Shown: piece after piece, positions 26,529-35,872 of the stretch
How positions within the stretch are numbered: position 1 is the first letter of the stretch
Layout of the letters: each line of letters starts with the position of its first letter
Assembly: GCA_964343195.1 (NCBI GenBank)
Contig: CAYFIR010000014.1
Coordinates: forward strand, 13,539 to 77,538
Origin: CAYVAP01 sp964343195
Lineage (GTDB): Bacteria; Bacteroidota; Bacteroidia; J057
Direction: 5' to 3'
DNA length: 64,000 nt
Position numbers and translations under genes: made by a program
The notes under the pieces: generated by a model
What the model was told of the DNA's origin: nothing
The model's input: the letters and a program-made list of their open reading frames with translations, nothing else
The model's database searches: none

Positions 26529-29500
26529 ATGAAGAGCTACCCCATCCAATTCCTGCTGGCCAAGGGACGCCATCAGTCCGACCAGTCACTGATATTCCCA
26601 CTGGTAAAACCCGATCTGGTACATCTCGGGAGCAACTCAGGTGCTGTCACCCACACCATCACGCAGATGGCCATTAAGCAGGTGTTGACCAAAGGGCGCT
26701 ATCAGGAACTGCTGAAGTGGAAGCAGCCCGTCGATCTTGAGCGCTCTATCCTGGAGGTTGAAGTTGCAGAAAGCAGGGCGGGGATATACCCTGAACTCAG
26801 ACTGGAATTTGACCTATGGTGGGGCAAACTGGACGAAGAGTGGTTGTGGGGCAATGTTCCCTCAATGGGCCTTCAAATGGTAGGACAGGGAATCGAGGAC
26901 CTGCAAAGTCGGATGAAGGACCTGATCCAGCTGGAATTTATTCGGAACAAGCGCCTAAACTCTATTCCTCACCTGATCCAGTCCCAGTGGATCAGAGTGG
27001 AAGAAATACGAACTCCCTCTGTTAAACTGCCGATTTATACCCTTTCCGAAGTGGAAAGGATGAAAGAAAAACCAGGCGACTCCTGGCTCGAAAAGGTCGC
27101 CCATCCCTTCAGGCCGGATGCAGACCCTGTTTTTGAATTTGACCAGACGGTACAGGATATGGTGGAGTCCATGAGTACCCCACCCGTGTCTAGCATGTTG
27201 GCGGTAGGGGAGTCTGGACGCGGAAAATCAGCCCTCATTCATGAATTTGTCCGTAGAATATCAGAGAAAAAAACTGTGAGGGTATGGGAGGCCACAGCCG
27301 CACAAATGCTTCACCGATTGACTGAAGGAGGGGGGTGGCAGAACTCTCTCGGCCACCTGTGTAAAGAACTTCAAACCACCGGTGACTGGCTGTACATTCC
27401 TGACCTGAGTGAACTGTTTGAAGTCGGTCAGTATTCAGGAAATCCTCGCTCACTCGCAGATTATCTGAAGCCAATATTGGGACGGGGAGAAATCGTCCTC
27501 ATCACGGAGTGCAGCCCTCGACAGATGGCGGCCATCGAAAGACGGGCTCCGGGCTATCTGTCTCTTTTTCACCAGGTGATCCTGCCTGAAAATTCTCCAG
27601 AGGGACTGCAGTCGGTAGTGGAGCAGGTAAGCCAGCACTATGGCGAGAGTCGGCAGGTGGAGGTAATGCCTGAGGCTATCAGGGAGATTCTGAGGCTACA
27701 GCAGTGGTTTACTCCTTATTCCGGTCTTCCCGGGACGACCATTCGCTTCATGAAGGAGCTTATCAAGGAGCAGGCAGAAAGTGGACAGGCATCCCTTAAG
27801 GTCGAGGATGTCTTCCGACGCTACTGCAAGGAATCCGGATTGCCACAGGCCATCATTGATCCAGGCTCTTCCCTGGATATCAGGGAGGTGGCGGATTTCT
27901 TCGAGAAAAATATATTTGGTCAGCCTGAGGCCATTCGCATCGTGCTCGACCTGCTGGTCTCGATTAAGGCCGCTGTGGTACGCCGGGGCAAACCACTTGG
28001 GTCATTGTTGTTTGTGGGACCTACCGGTGTCGGCAAAACCGAGATGGCCAAAGTGCTGGCCCAGTACCTCTTCGGCCGCAGAGACCAGATGGTACGCTTT
28101 GACATGAGCGAATATCAGGATTTGCCCGCCCTGATGCGTCTCACGGGCGACGATGGACGAGGGGAAGGATTGTTGACCTCTGCGGTGCGGCAGCGTCCGT
28201 TTTCGGTGATTCTGTTTGACGAATTAGAAAAGGTCAATCCTCTTTTTTACGACATGCTGCTCCAGATTCTGGGAGAAGGCCGCCTGACCAGTTCCACCGG
28301 ACGGCTGGCAGACTTTAGCAGCTGCCTGATCATTATGACCTCCAATCTCGGGGCTCGTAGTCAGCTGGGGGGCAATGTCGGCTTCGTCGCTCCGAAAGAT
28401 ACCAAAGCCCAGTCCCGGCTGCATTATGAAAGATCCGCCCAGGAACACTTTCGTCCAGAACTCTTCAATCGACTGGATCGGATTATCCCATTTGATCCAC
28501 TAGGCCAGGAGGTGATGCAGTCTATTGTCAGACGCGAATTGGGGCTGATATTTCGTCGTGAAGGAATCCGTTCCCGCAGCATTGCCTGGGATATACCGCC
28601 AGCAACCTACGATTACCTGAGCGAACGGGGATATAATCCTGAATATGGAGCGCGGCACCTTCAGCGATACCTGCAGGACCACTGGGTAAGTCCCCTGGCC
28701 AAAGAGCTAAATGAAAAACCATTTACAGCAGAACTACTCATTGAAGTAGAAGTACCTGAGGATTGGGATAATCCGCTGGTATTCAGGGTTGAGGAGTTGG
28801 AGAAAGAAGTCCGGAAAGAACCCCGGGATACCTCCCTGTTGGTTAGGGTAACCCGGCACAGGCGAGACCTGCAGTCTGTGGAAACGGGCCCAGCATATAT
28901 TCATCGTTTGAATAGAATAGAGGCCCTGAAGTCACGGGAGAAATATGCCCGGAAAAGGGAAAAGCTGGAAGAATTCTGGGCAAGTAACGATGGGATGGAA
29001 CTGGCCCAATCCATGGAGCTGGTTTCCAGGTTTGAATCCCTGGGAAAGCAGATAGTCGAGCTGGAAGAAACTCTTTTCATCGAAGAACTGGCGCATGACT
29101 TCACCCAAAAGAAAAAAGAGCTTAGCGAATGGACTAAGGAATGGAATAGCTGGTGCAGGGAGCTACTGATTTTGCGCGAAACAGGGTGGAATGAAGCCCT
29201 GATTGGGATATATGGAGCCCCGCGCTATCTGATCTGGCTGGTTAGGCTATATCTGAAAGTATTGGAGGCGGGAGGCTATTCAGTTCGGGCCCGATATCGT
29301 TGGTACGACGAGTCTCAGGCAACGGAGGAGCAGCCTTACCAAAAAGAGCCACTCGACCTGAACACCCTGAAAACGCATACCCCACCGATTGGGGTGGAAA
29401 TCATTGTACGGGGAGAACTGGTGTACCCCTATCTGTGGGACGAGGCTGGAGGGCATCTGATCATTGCCGACGATGGGGAGAAGCTCAAGTATCATGTGGA

Positions 29501-29732
29501 GGTAGTACCCTACGATGCCACCAGAAATCAGGTGCCAGAGGACGTTCACCGACGCAGCTTTTTCCGTGAAAAAAAGTACAGACGCCGCTTTGAAGATTTT
29601 CGAATCGTGCAGGACGAACAGTACCGCCGACAAAAGATGACCAATCCGCCCACCATGCCAGCCAGTGAAACCCTCAAAATCTGGCTCGATGACAACCTTA
29701 AGCGGAAAATGTCAGACCTGCTGAAAAAGTAG
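26529..29732 (+). CDS. Hsp100/Clp-type double AAA+ ATPase fused to release-factor PCRF domain
   Basis: 1067 residues. 1-215: unrecognised N-terminal region, not the Clp N-domain. D1 about 216-430: Walker A GESGRGKS (227-234), but the Walker B position reads IPDLSE rather than DE. There is no ClpB-type middle coiled coil. D2 about 450-745: GPTGVGKT (497-504), ILFDELEK (561-568), sensor 1 TSN, FRPELFNRLD and sensor 2 GAR (707-709). The D2 pore loop, GYVG in ClpB, is shortened to GDDGRGEG with no aromatic residue. 785-890: helical region like the N-terminal domain of RF2. 885-1000: PCRF-like domain (WLVRLYLKVLEAGGYSV, VEIIVRGELVYPYL, YHVEVVP). The SPF stop-codon motif and the GGQ domain are absent. 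Start at the ATG at 26529; a GTG at 26478 is less likely. Perhaps a remodeller of translation or ribosome complexes (inference). Confidence 0.85.
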   Translation: MKSYPIQFLLAKGRHQSDQSLIFPLVKPDLVHLGSNSGAVTHTITQMAIKQVLTKGRYQELLKWKQPVDLERSILEVEVAESRAGIYPELRLEFDLWWGKLDEEWLWGNVPSMGLQMVGQGIEDLQSRMKDLIQLEFIRNKRLNSIPHLIQSQWIRVEEIRTPSVKLPIYTLSEVERMKEKPGDSWLEKVAHPFRPDADPVFEFDQTVQDMVESMSTPPVSSMLAVGESGRGKSALIHEFVRRISEKKTVRVWEATAAQMLHRLTEGGGWQNSLGHLCKELQTTGDWLYIPDLSELFEVGQYSGNPRSLADYLKPILGRGEIVLITECSPRQMAAIERRAPGYLSLFHQVILPENSPEGLQSVVEQVSQHYGESRQVEVMPEAIREILRLQQWFTPYSGLPGTTIRFMKELIKEQAESGQASLKVEDVFRRYCKESGLPQAIIDPGSSLDIREVADFFEKNIFGQPEAIRIVLDLLVSIKAAVVRRGKPLGSLLFVGPTGVGKTEMAKVLAQYLFGRRDQMVRFDMSEYQDLPALMRLTGDDGRGEGLLTSAVRQRPFSVILFDELEKVNPLFYDMLLQILGEGRLTSSTGRLADFSSCLIIMTSNLGARSQLGGNVGFVAPKDTKAQSRLHYERSAQEHFRPELFNRLDRIIPFDPLGQEVMQSIVRRELGLIFRREGIRSRSIAWDIPPATYDYLSERGYNPEYGARHLQRYLQDHWVSPLAKELNEKPFTAELLIEVEVPEDWDNPLVFRVEELEKEVRKEPRDTSLLVRVTRHRRDLQSVETGPAYIHRLNRIEALKSREKYARKREKLEEFWASNDGMELAQSMELVSRFESLGKQIVELEETLFIEELAHDFTQKKKELSEWTKEWNSWCRELLILRETGWNEALIGIYGAPRYLIWLVRLYLKVLEAGGYSVRARYRWYDESQATEEQPYQKEPLDLNTLKTHTPPIGVEIIVRGELVYPYLWDEAGGHLIIADDGEKLKYHVEVVPYDATRNQVPEDVHRRSFFREKKYRRRFEDFRIVQDEQYRRQKMTNPPTMPASETLKIWLDDNLKRKMSDLLKK

Positions 29733-29800
29733 GAGATGAAGCAAACAAACCCCTCTTTTTGCCAAACTGAACTCTTTTAATCACCCAAATACTTGCAATC

Positions 29801-31303
29801 ATGACAAGAACCCTGTTAGCCCTCCTGCTTTGCCTGAGCCTATTTTGGGCCAATGGACAAGTTCAAAATAACCCTTTCAACAGAACCTACTTTCCTGCTA
29901 AAAAGTCCTGGGCCACGGGAACCGATCAGGTGAAAATTGGGGGAGAGACCATCGAGTATACAGTAGAAGCCCAATACCTGCCCTTGGGATCGGAGGAAGG
30001 GGCAACGCGCGCAAGGGTGTTTTACACCGCCTATACGCGATCGGAGGTAGAAGATCCTACCCAGCGGCCCATCACATTTGTATTCAATGGAGGTCCTGGA
30101 TCTTCCAGTGTATGGCTGCACATGGGGGGGCTGGGCCCCAAGCGGGTCAACATGAACGACGATGGCAGCCCGGTCGCTCCCCCCTATGGCTATAGTGACA
30201 ACCCCCATAGCTGGCTTGATCTTACCGATCTGGTTTTCATTGACCCCATGATGACGGGCTATACACGACCAGCCGAAGAAGCCGACAAGGAAGACTTTCT
30301 GGGCTTTCAGCAAGATCTGGAATTGGTCGGACAGTTTATCCAGGTATATCTGAGCGAGAACAAACGCTGGGGCTCTCCCAAGTTTCTGGCCGGAGAAAGC
30401 TATGGCACTACCCGCGCCGCCGGACTTTCGGGTTACTTACAAAATCGATATGGCCTTTACCTGAATGGCATCACCCTGATTTCCGCGGTCATGGACTTTA
30501 GCACCCTGATCGATGTAAGGGGAAATGACCTGGCCCCACTGACAGTGTTGCCCACGATGGCGGCTACCGCCTGGTACCATGGGCAGGCCTCTGAGGAGTT
30601 TGAGTCCCTGGAGGATCTGCTGAAAGAAGTAGAGGAGTTTGTGATGGGAGACTATGCATTGGCCCTGCTCCAGGGAGACCGCCTGACGGGAGAACTGGAG
30701 GAAAAAGTGATAGATCGTTTGCATGCCTTTACAGGGCTGGATACCAGTTACCTGGCCGACGTACATTGCCGACTGTCGGTTGGAGCGTTTAATAAGGAAC
30801 TGCTTCGCAGTCAGGGAGTTACCGTAGGGCGGTTGGACAGTCGCTTCAAGGGAGTGGACTACCAGAATGCCGGGGAAAGCTATGACTATGACCCCAGTTA
30901 TAACCGCACCATTTACGGCCCCTTTACGGCGGCTATCTATGATTATCTAGGAAGAGAAATCGGTGTAGAGATCAACATCCCCTATGAAATCCTGACGGGA
31001 CGTGCTCGTCCCTGGCCTTATGGGGAAGCAGCTTCCAATCAATACCTCAACGTTGCCGAAACCCTTCGGCAGGCCATGACCCACAATCCTGATATGAAAG
31101 TATGGGTGGCAAGTGGCTATTATGACATGGCTACTCCGTATTTTGCAACCGAATATACCCTGGATCATATGTTTCTGGCGGAAGGGCTCAGAGAAAATAT
31201 CATGAGCACCTATTACCCTGCAGGTCACATGATGTATATTCATAAGCCATCACTGGAACAACTCAAGCAGGACGCAGAGAGGTTTTATGAAGGGGCATAT
31301 TGA
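29801..31303 (+). CDS. Secreted serine carboxypeptidase, S10 family
   Basis: 500 residues with signal peptide 1-19. Alpha/beta-hydrolase fold with oxyanion segment FNGGPGSSS, nucleophile Ser200 in GESYGTT, Asp442 (ASGYYDMATPY) and His476 (PAGHMMY). S10 enzymes remove C-terminal residues from peptides at acidic pH. Bacterial S10 proteins of this size are common in Bacteroidota and Proteobacteria. ATG at 29801, 68 bases after the Hsp100-PCRF gene on the same strand; co-transcription is possible but the functional link is unclear. An outward-directed degradative role, unlike its cytoplasmic neighbour, is expected. Confidence 0.88.
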   Translation: MTRTLLALLLCLSLFWANGQVQNNPFNRTYFPAKKSWATGTDQVKIGGETIEYTVEAQYLPLGSEEGATRARVFYTAYTRSEVEDPTQRPITFVFNGGPGSSSVWLHMGGLGPKRVNMNDDGSPVAPPYGYSDNPHSWLDLTDLVFIDPMMTGYTRPAEEADKEDFLGFQQDLELVGQFIQVYLSENKRWGSPKFLAGESYGTTRAAGLSGYLQNRYGLYLNGITLISAVMDFSTLIDVRGNDLAPLTVLPTMAATAWYHGQASEEFESLEDLLKEVEEFVMGDYALALLQGDRLTGELEEKVIDRLHAFTGLDTSYLADVHCRLSVGAFNKELLRSQGVTVGRLDSRFKGVDYQNAGESYDYDPSYNRTIYGPFTAAIYDYLGREIGVEINIPYEILTGRARPWPYGEAASNQYLNVAETLRQAMTHNPDMKVWVASGYYDMATPYFATEYTLDHMFLAEGLRENIMSTYYPAGHMMYIHKPSLEQLKQDAERFYEGAY

Positions 31304-31333
31304 TTCTCAAAAAGGACACGATTAATTGGACGA

Positions 31334-31969
31334 ATGAAGAGACTATTTTTTGTTGGATTTATTCTGGTAGGAATCTTTTCCCTCATGGGATGTGGGGGGA
31401 CTAGGGAAGCAACAACAAGGGAAACCAAATCCGAGCTTGACGAATTGATGGAGCTGATGTCGGGCACCTTCTCAAGTGAGGCCCAGGCCTCCCGGGATAC
31501 GGGATATTATCACATCATACTCCACATGTACCCCATTTGGGAGCATCGTGGAAACTGGCTGTACGTGGAACAGGCCATGGCAGGTCGGGAAGACCAGCCA
31601 TACCGACAGCGGATATACCACCTGGAACAGGTTGCCAAGGGGACCTTCAGAAGTGTGGTCTATATACTTCCGGACCCAGAGGCATTCGTTGGTGCCTGGC
31701 AGGACATCGGCCGTTTTAAAGAGCTGAATCCCCTACAGTTGGAAATCCGCAACGGCTGCGACGTATACCTGGAAAAAACCGGTCGCGGTCGGTTTGTAGG
31801 GAGCACCAGAGGCACCAGTTGCGCCAGTGAACTGGCAGGAGCTACTTTTGCCACCTCGGAGGTACGCATCAAATCCGGCACCATAGAAAGCTGGGACCGC
31901 GGCTTTGACGAACAGGGAAGTCAGGTTTGGGGAGCTACTGGTGGAGGATATATCTTCAAGCGAAAATAG
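31334..31969 (+). CDS. CpcT/CpeT-family lipoprotein
   Basis: 211 residues. Signal peptide ending LMGC, a lipobox at residue 20. The mature region has the CpcT/CpeT (DUF1001) pattern: LMELMSGTFSSEAQA, HIILHMYPIW, WLYVEQA, PYRQRIYHLEQ and a later GCDVYLEKTG. In cyanobacteria the family attaches bilins to phycobiliproteins; homologues in non-phototrophs such as this one have no known role. It lies 30 bases after the S10 peptidase gene and 6 bases before the next gene, so it is probably one operon. No phycobiliprotein or bilin synthesis gene is present. Confidence 0.82.
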   Translation: MKRLFFVGFILVGIFSLMGCGGTREATTRETKSELDELMELMSGTFSSEAQASRDTGYYHIILHMYPIWEHRGNWLYVEQAMAGREDQPYRQRIYHLEQVAKGTFRSVVYILPDPEAFVGAWQDIGRFKELNPLQLEIRNGCDVYLEKTGRGRFVGSTRGTSCASELAGATFATSEVRIKSGTIESWDRGFDEQGSQVWGATGGGYIFKRK

Positions 31970-31975
31970 CGACTC

Positions 31976-33031
31976 ATGGCTGGCAATATTTCTTCACGAT
32001 TCTTTCGCCTATTCTTTTGGGGCATGGTGGGGTTGTTGTGTGGGATAGCCCTCTACACATGGCGAGGTGGAGACCTGCCCTGGGTGGATGAGCGAGAAGT
32101 GCGGGAGGACCTGGAACATCTGGCACCATCGGCCCCTTCCCCTGGAAACAACCTGAAATACACAGATCTCAACCAGTGCATTGCCTGCCTCAACACATTC
32201 TCGGATACCATTCGGGATTCCTATGCACGGTACCTGGCCTGGGTGGAGGTAGATCAGGGTCCTCAGGTAAACGCCCAGCTGGTAGAAGGACTACTGGCAT
32301 TGCCCTCTGTGCAGGAATGCATGAGATACTTCGGTGAAGAGGAAGCCGAGCCCTTTTTGGGAGAAGCCTATGCACAGGCATTGGCAAACCTGGGTTCCAT
32401 TTTGGGAGAATTACAGGGCTATTATGAAAGCGGAGCATATCGTGAGGATCAGCTTCGCAAAGGGAAGCGCTTACACAAGCCCCTGATGCGTGCTTTTGAG
32501 GCCTATTTTGAGCAGGAGCGAACCACTCATATCTCTCTTTATGGCTATGTGAAATCCCTGCGTGATGGGCAGGTGCATCCCAAGTGGAGGTCTCGGATTC
32601 GTCCTGAAACGGACGCTCTGTACGATATTGGTGCCATAAGCGAGGAGGTCGCTTTTCAATTGGGAAGCTCTCTGGAGACTGACCAGACATTGCTGGCAGC
32701 TCTTGATTCATTGGAAGTAGGGCTCGGGATTCTTCAATCTGCTGCATCAGAGCCCGAGTGGCGCCAACGCCTTTCTCCCGGTCTTACCGAATTTCTCCCA
32801 GCCCTGAGATCCTGGATGGATTCTTTGGATGAACGGGTAACCAGACTGCAATCCGGGCAGACTCCAACGCCTCGGGAAACCATGCTCCGGACAGAAGGCA
32901 TTCCCCATTTAATTCAGGGCTCCAGAGAAAAGTGTCTGGTAAATTTTCGCCAGATGGCCACTCTATACAACCGCCTGACTTTTCATACTGACCAGCTATT
33001 CCTGTTGGCGCCAATTTTACCGCCCCTTTAA
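31976..33031 (+). CDS. Membrane-anchored protein, DUF3829-like
   Basis: 351 residues. One N-terminal transmembrane anchor (about 9-28) and a long helical, acidic extracytoplasmic region. KYTDLNQCIACLNTFSDTIRDSYARYLAWVE resembles the start of DUF3829 (YiiG-like) proteins, with a Cys-x-x-Cys inside; the match is weak. It starts 6 bases after the CpcT-like gene and is almost certainly co-transcribed with it. No catalytic motif is seen. The function is unknown; an envelope scaffold or binding protein is as far as I would go. Confidence 0.6.
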   Translation: MAGNISSRFFRLFFWGMVGLLCGIALYTWRGGDLPWVDEREVREDLEHLAPSAPSPGNNLKYTDLNQCIACLNTFSDTIRDSYARYLAWVEVDQGPQVNAQLVEGLLALPSVQECMRYFGEEEAEPFLGEAYAQALANLGSILGELQGYYESGAYREDQLRKGKRLHKPLMRAFEAYFEQERTTHISLYGYVKSLRDGQVHPKWRSRIRPETDALYDIGAISEEVAFQLGSSLETDQTLLAALDSLEVGLGILQSAASEPEWRQRLSPGLTEFLPALRSWMDSLDERVTRLQSGQTPTPRETMLRTEGIPHLIQGSREKCLVNFRQMATLYNRLTFHTDQLFLLAPILPPL

Positions 33032-33105
33032 GAATTGCACCTTTGTGACCAGATGTTTCCACCTTTCGGTAAAACAGGTTAAATTGATCTAAATTCGCCC
33101 TCCTG

Positions 33106-34107
33106 ATGAAAGCAGTTATTCCTGTTGCTGGGATTGGTACTCAACTACGCCCCCACACCCATACGCAACCCAAACCTCTGATTCCTGTAGCAGGGAAACC
33201 CATACTAGGCCATATCATTGACAACCTGATTGATGCAGGGGTGACCCAACAGGTATTCATCGTTGGGTACCTCAAGGAAAAGCTTCAAAATTACGTAGAA
33301 TCCCATTATGAAGGGAAGATCGAAATGGAGTTTGTGGTGCAGGAACCACGTCTTGGGCTAGCCCATGCGTTGTGGACTGCCAGAGACATTATCCGGAAGG
33401 AAAACGAAATTATGGTACTGTTGGGGGATACCATATTTGGCTCGGATACCCGAGAGATCGCGGAGACCGAGGGCTCCATCCTTGCCGTGCATCCTGTTGA
33501 CGATCCGAGAGAATTTGGGATCGCCATGCTGAACGATGCGGGACATGTAGTCAAGCTGATCGAGAAACCCGATATTCCCACCAGCAACATGGCGCTGGTC
33601 GGGATGTATAAAATCGCTGAAATAGACCTGTTTGTGGATGCGCTTGACAGCATGATAAAGGAGGTGTTAGAACCCAAAGGCAAGGCATATTCCCTTACAG
33701 AAGCGTTGATGGCCATGATACAGGGCGGGGTACAGTTCAAGTCCCATCAGGTCCAGAACTGGTTTGACTGCGGCCGAAAGCAAAGCCTGCTTCACACCAA
33801 TCGGGTGCTGCTAGGAAGAATTGAAGATGAAAAAGTGAAGCAGAAATTCCGGCACTCCGTGATCATTCCTCCTGTCCACATTGCAGAAGGTTGTGACATT
33901 CGCCATTCTATCATTGGACCCTACGTCGCCATTGGGGAAAATGCCAAAATCCACAATAGCATTGTCAGCGATTCCATACTGGGAGCCTATTCCCGTTTGG
34001 AATCCATAATTCTGTCCGGTTCCGTGGTGGGAAACGATACCTCCCTAAAAGGCAGGGCCAGCCACATCAATATTGGAGACAACACCGAAATAGATTTTAC
34101 AGATTAA
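33106..34107 (+). CDS. Sugar-phosphate nucleotidyltransferase (NDP-sugar pyrophosphorylase family)
   Basis: 333 residues. N-terminal nucleotidyltransferase signature VAGIGTQLRPHTHTQPKPL with a following GKPILG, LGDTIF, EKP and WFDCGR, ending in a hexapeptide left-handed beta-helix (IGPYVAIGENAKIHNSIVSDSILG). It activates a sugar-1-phosphate with an NTP; glucose-1-phosphate thymidylyltransferase-like is the best guess, mannose-1-phosphate guanylyltransferase-like the alternative. The canonical GxGTRLRP has Gln in place of Arg (GTQLRP), an unusual change at the nucleotide-binding loop. ATG at 33106. manA lies nearby on the other strand, consistent with nucleotide-sugar supply. Confidence 0.83.
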   Translation: MKAVIPVAGIGTQLRPHTHTQPKPLIPVAGKPILGHIIDNLIDAGVTQQVFIVGYLKEKLQNYVESHYEGKIEMEFVVQEPRLGLAHALWTARDIIRKENEIMVLLGDTIFGSDTREIAETEGSILAVHPVDDPREFGIAMLNDAGHVVKLIEKPDIPTSNMALVGMYKIAEIDLFVDALDSMIKEVLEPKGKAYSLTEALMAMIQGGVQFKSHQVQNWFDCGRKQSLLHTNRVLLGRIEDEKVKQKFRHSVIIPPVHIAEGCDIRHSIIGPYVAIGENAKIHNSIVSDSILGAYSRLESIILSGSVVGNDTSLKGRASHINIGDNTEIDFTD

Positions 34108-34184
34108 ATATCGAGATATCCGAAGATTTTGATATTATTGGGCAGTGATATGATTTAGGTCATGTCCTTTTCAGGAAAATAGCT

Positions 34185-34192
34185 TACTTTTG
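34185..34192 (+). promoter_or_regulatory. TACTTTTG -7 box upstream of small membrane protein gene
   Basis: Perfect TAnnTTTG, 41 bases before the ATG at 34234. Confidence 0.4.
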
Positions 34193-34233
34193 CTTCGTCA
34201 CACACAATTGGAACCCATAAGTCCGGATCGTAT

Positions 34234-34488
34234 ATGTTGAATGTTAAAAACGCGATTGCAGCCACTCTCATTTTTGTTGGGCTGATCCTTTCCATCATCG
34301 GCTGGAGTAAAAAGTCTGGTGATACCATCGAAACTGAAATCAAGGGACAGGAGCTTGTTGTGCGCAACAGCGATTCCCAGCATTTCAACTGGCGTGCGTT
34401 CATGGGGCTTACCCTGTGCGTAGTTGCTGTAGGATTCTTTATCCTGCCTGGACCTGAAAAGCTGGAAGCAGAGCGTTACGGCCACTGA
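34234..34488 (+). CDS. Small two-helix membrane protein
   Basis: 84 residues: membrane helix at about 7-24 (AIAATLIFVGLILSIIGW), a soluble loop of about 30 residues, a second helix at about 54-71 (FMGLTLCVVAVGFFILPG), and a short polar tail. I do not recognise the family. A promoter box upstream and a strong terminator directly after the stop make it a self-contained transcription unit, which supports it being real. Confidence 0.68.
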   Translation: MLNVKNAIAATLIFVGLILSIIGWSKKSGDTIETEIKGQELVVRNSDSQHFNWRAFMGLTLCVVAVGFFILPGPEKLEAERYGH

Positions 34489-34509
34489 TCCACTTTGACC
34501 GAAATAGCA

Positions 34510-34548
34510 GACGCCGCTTGATTCATGAATCGAGCGGCGTCTTTTTTT
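34510..34548 (+). terminator. Rho-independent terminator
   Basis: GACGCCGCT (34510-34518) pairs with AGCGGCGTC (34533-34541), the intervening bases extend the stem around GATTCATGAATC, and T7 follows. Confidence 0.92.
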
Positions 34549-34726
34549 ATCACTTGAGGTAGCTAAAGCTTCATGGCAGGCGGAAGGTCTCAATGGCCCT
34601 CCTTCCTGAGTACAACGAAACCCCAGGCATCGGAATCAATCCCCAATAACTTCTCAGTGTGTTCGAGATTAAGTAATGGACCAATTTTACACTGCAAGAT
34701 TCTTGATTATCAGCACTTTAAGATAC

Positions 34727-34751
34727 GAACATCGGACTCCGAACTCCGAAC
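34727..34751. repeat. ACTCCGAACTCCGAAC repeat fragment
   Basis: Copy of the GTTCGGAGT/ACTCCGAAC interspersed word family, also found at 36344-36381, just beyond the 3' end of manA. Confidence 0.55.
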
Positions 34752-34759
34752 ATATTCCA

Positions 34760-35755
34760 CTAATTGGTCACGTATGACTCCAGGATGGTAAAGCTGCCCT
34801 CAGGGCGCAGCTCTATTTCCTCCAATGTGGCAGGCAGCAGGACGGCCTGCCCCTGACGAAGGCTGGTCCGGCCTTCATCATAGTGGAGGGTGAGTGAGCC
34901 TTCCACACAGACATAAATAACGAAAGAGTCGAGCCCGGCATAGTGGCGGCTGACAGTTTGATCAGCCATCAACTTGTTAGTAGTGAAATATTCGCACTTG
35001 GCGAGGTTCACCAGGCTATTTGGGTGATCTTCGTATTTGGTTTTGTACTCGTCGTATTGCTGGTAGTCAATGGCATCCAGTGCCTGCTCCACATGGAGTT
35101 CCCGTTTTTGGCCATCTGCCCCTACGCGGTCAAAGTCATAGATGCGGTAGGTAACATCAGAGGTCTGTTGGATCTCTGCGAGAAGCAGCCCCTTGCCAAT
35201 GGTATGAACCCGACCAGCTGGCAGGAAAAATACATCTCCGGCTTCGGCCTCTTCCCGGTTGAGTATATCGGTGAGCTTGCCCTGCTCAAATACTTCCTGG
35301 TACTTCGCACGATCCACAGGCTGATTGAACCCTGAAATCAGGGAGGAGCCCTCATCAGCCTGGATGATGTACCACATCTCGGTTTTCCCCTTGGAATCAT
35401 GGCGCTCTTTGGCCAGTTCGTCATCCGGGTGAACCTGGATGGAGAGGTCGTCATTGGCATCGATAAACTTCACGAGGAGGGGGAACTCATCGCCATGCTC
35501 GGCATATACCCGTTCGCCCACCAAAGCACCTTTGAACTCCCCGATCAGATCCCGTAGGCTACGTCCGGCCAGAGGTCCGTCTGCAACAACAGACACATTT
35601 CCGGGAACACCTGAGATCTCCCAGGTTTCTCCACAGTTTGGCAGGTCACCGAAGTCTTTATTCAGTACCTCCCTGATTTTCTGACCGCCCCAGAGCTTAT
35701 CCTTATAGATGGACTCGAATCGCAGGGGGTAGAGAGTGGTGGTAAGTGTGCTCAT
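34760..35755 (-). CDS. manA: Mannose-6-phosphate isomerase, class I
   Basis: 331 residues. Interconverts mannose-6-phosphate and fructose-6-phosphate with zinc. Metal-site contexts are SIQVHPDD (two positions), KTEMWY and GRVHTIGKG; LLAEIQQTSDVTYRIYDFDR is characteristic of the type I family. Start set at the ATG at 35755, because the frame extended to 35809 adds 18 residues with no family support. A full promoter (TTG-N21-TATTTTTG) lies 24 bases upstream. Bacillus-type ManA is of this short length, so it is complete. Confidence 0.93.
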   Translation of the reverse strand: MSTLTTTLYPLRFESIYKDKLWGGQKIREVLNKDFGDLPNCGETWEISGVPGNVSVVADGPLAGRSLRDLIGEFKGALVGERVYAEHGDEFPLLVKFIDANDDLSIQVHPDDELAKERHDSKGKTEMWYIIQADEGSSLISGFNQPVDRAKYQEVFEQGKLTDILNREEAEAGDVFFLPAGRVHTIGKGLLLAEIQQTSDVTYRIYDFDRVGADGQKRELHVEQALDAIDYQQYDEYKTKYEDHPNSLVNLAKCEYFTTNKLMADQTVSRHYAGLDSFVIYVCVEGSLTLHYDEGRTSLRQGQAVLLPATLEEIELRPEGSFTILESYVTN

Positions 35756-35778
35756 GCAGTTGAATATGATTTTTAGAC

Positions 35779-35810
35779 AAAAATAATTCTTCTTTCGTAA
35801 GGGAGGCAAA
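35779..35810 (-). promoter_or_regulatory. manA promoter TTG-N21-TATTTTTG
   Basis: On the minus strand, TTG at 35810-35808 and TATTTTTG at 35786-35779, 21-base spacer, 24 bases before the ATG. Confidence 0.6.
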
Positions 35811-35872
35811 TTATAGGCCGAATCAGCGGCATTGTGAGCTCAAAGGCACTATTTGGCGGATGAGGTAAAATC

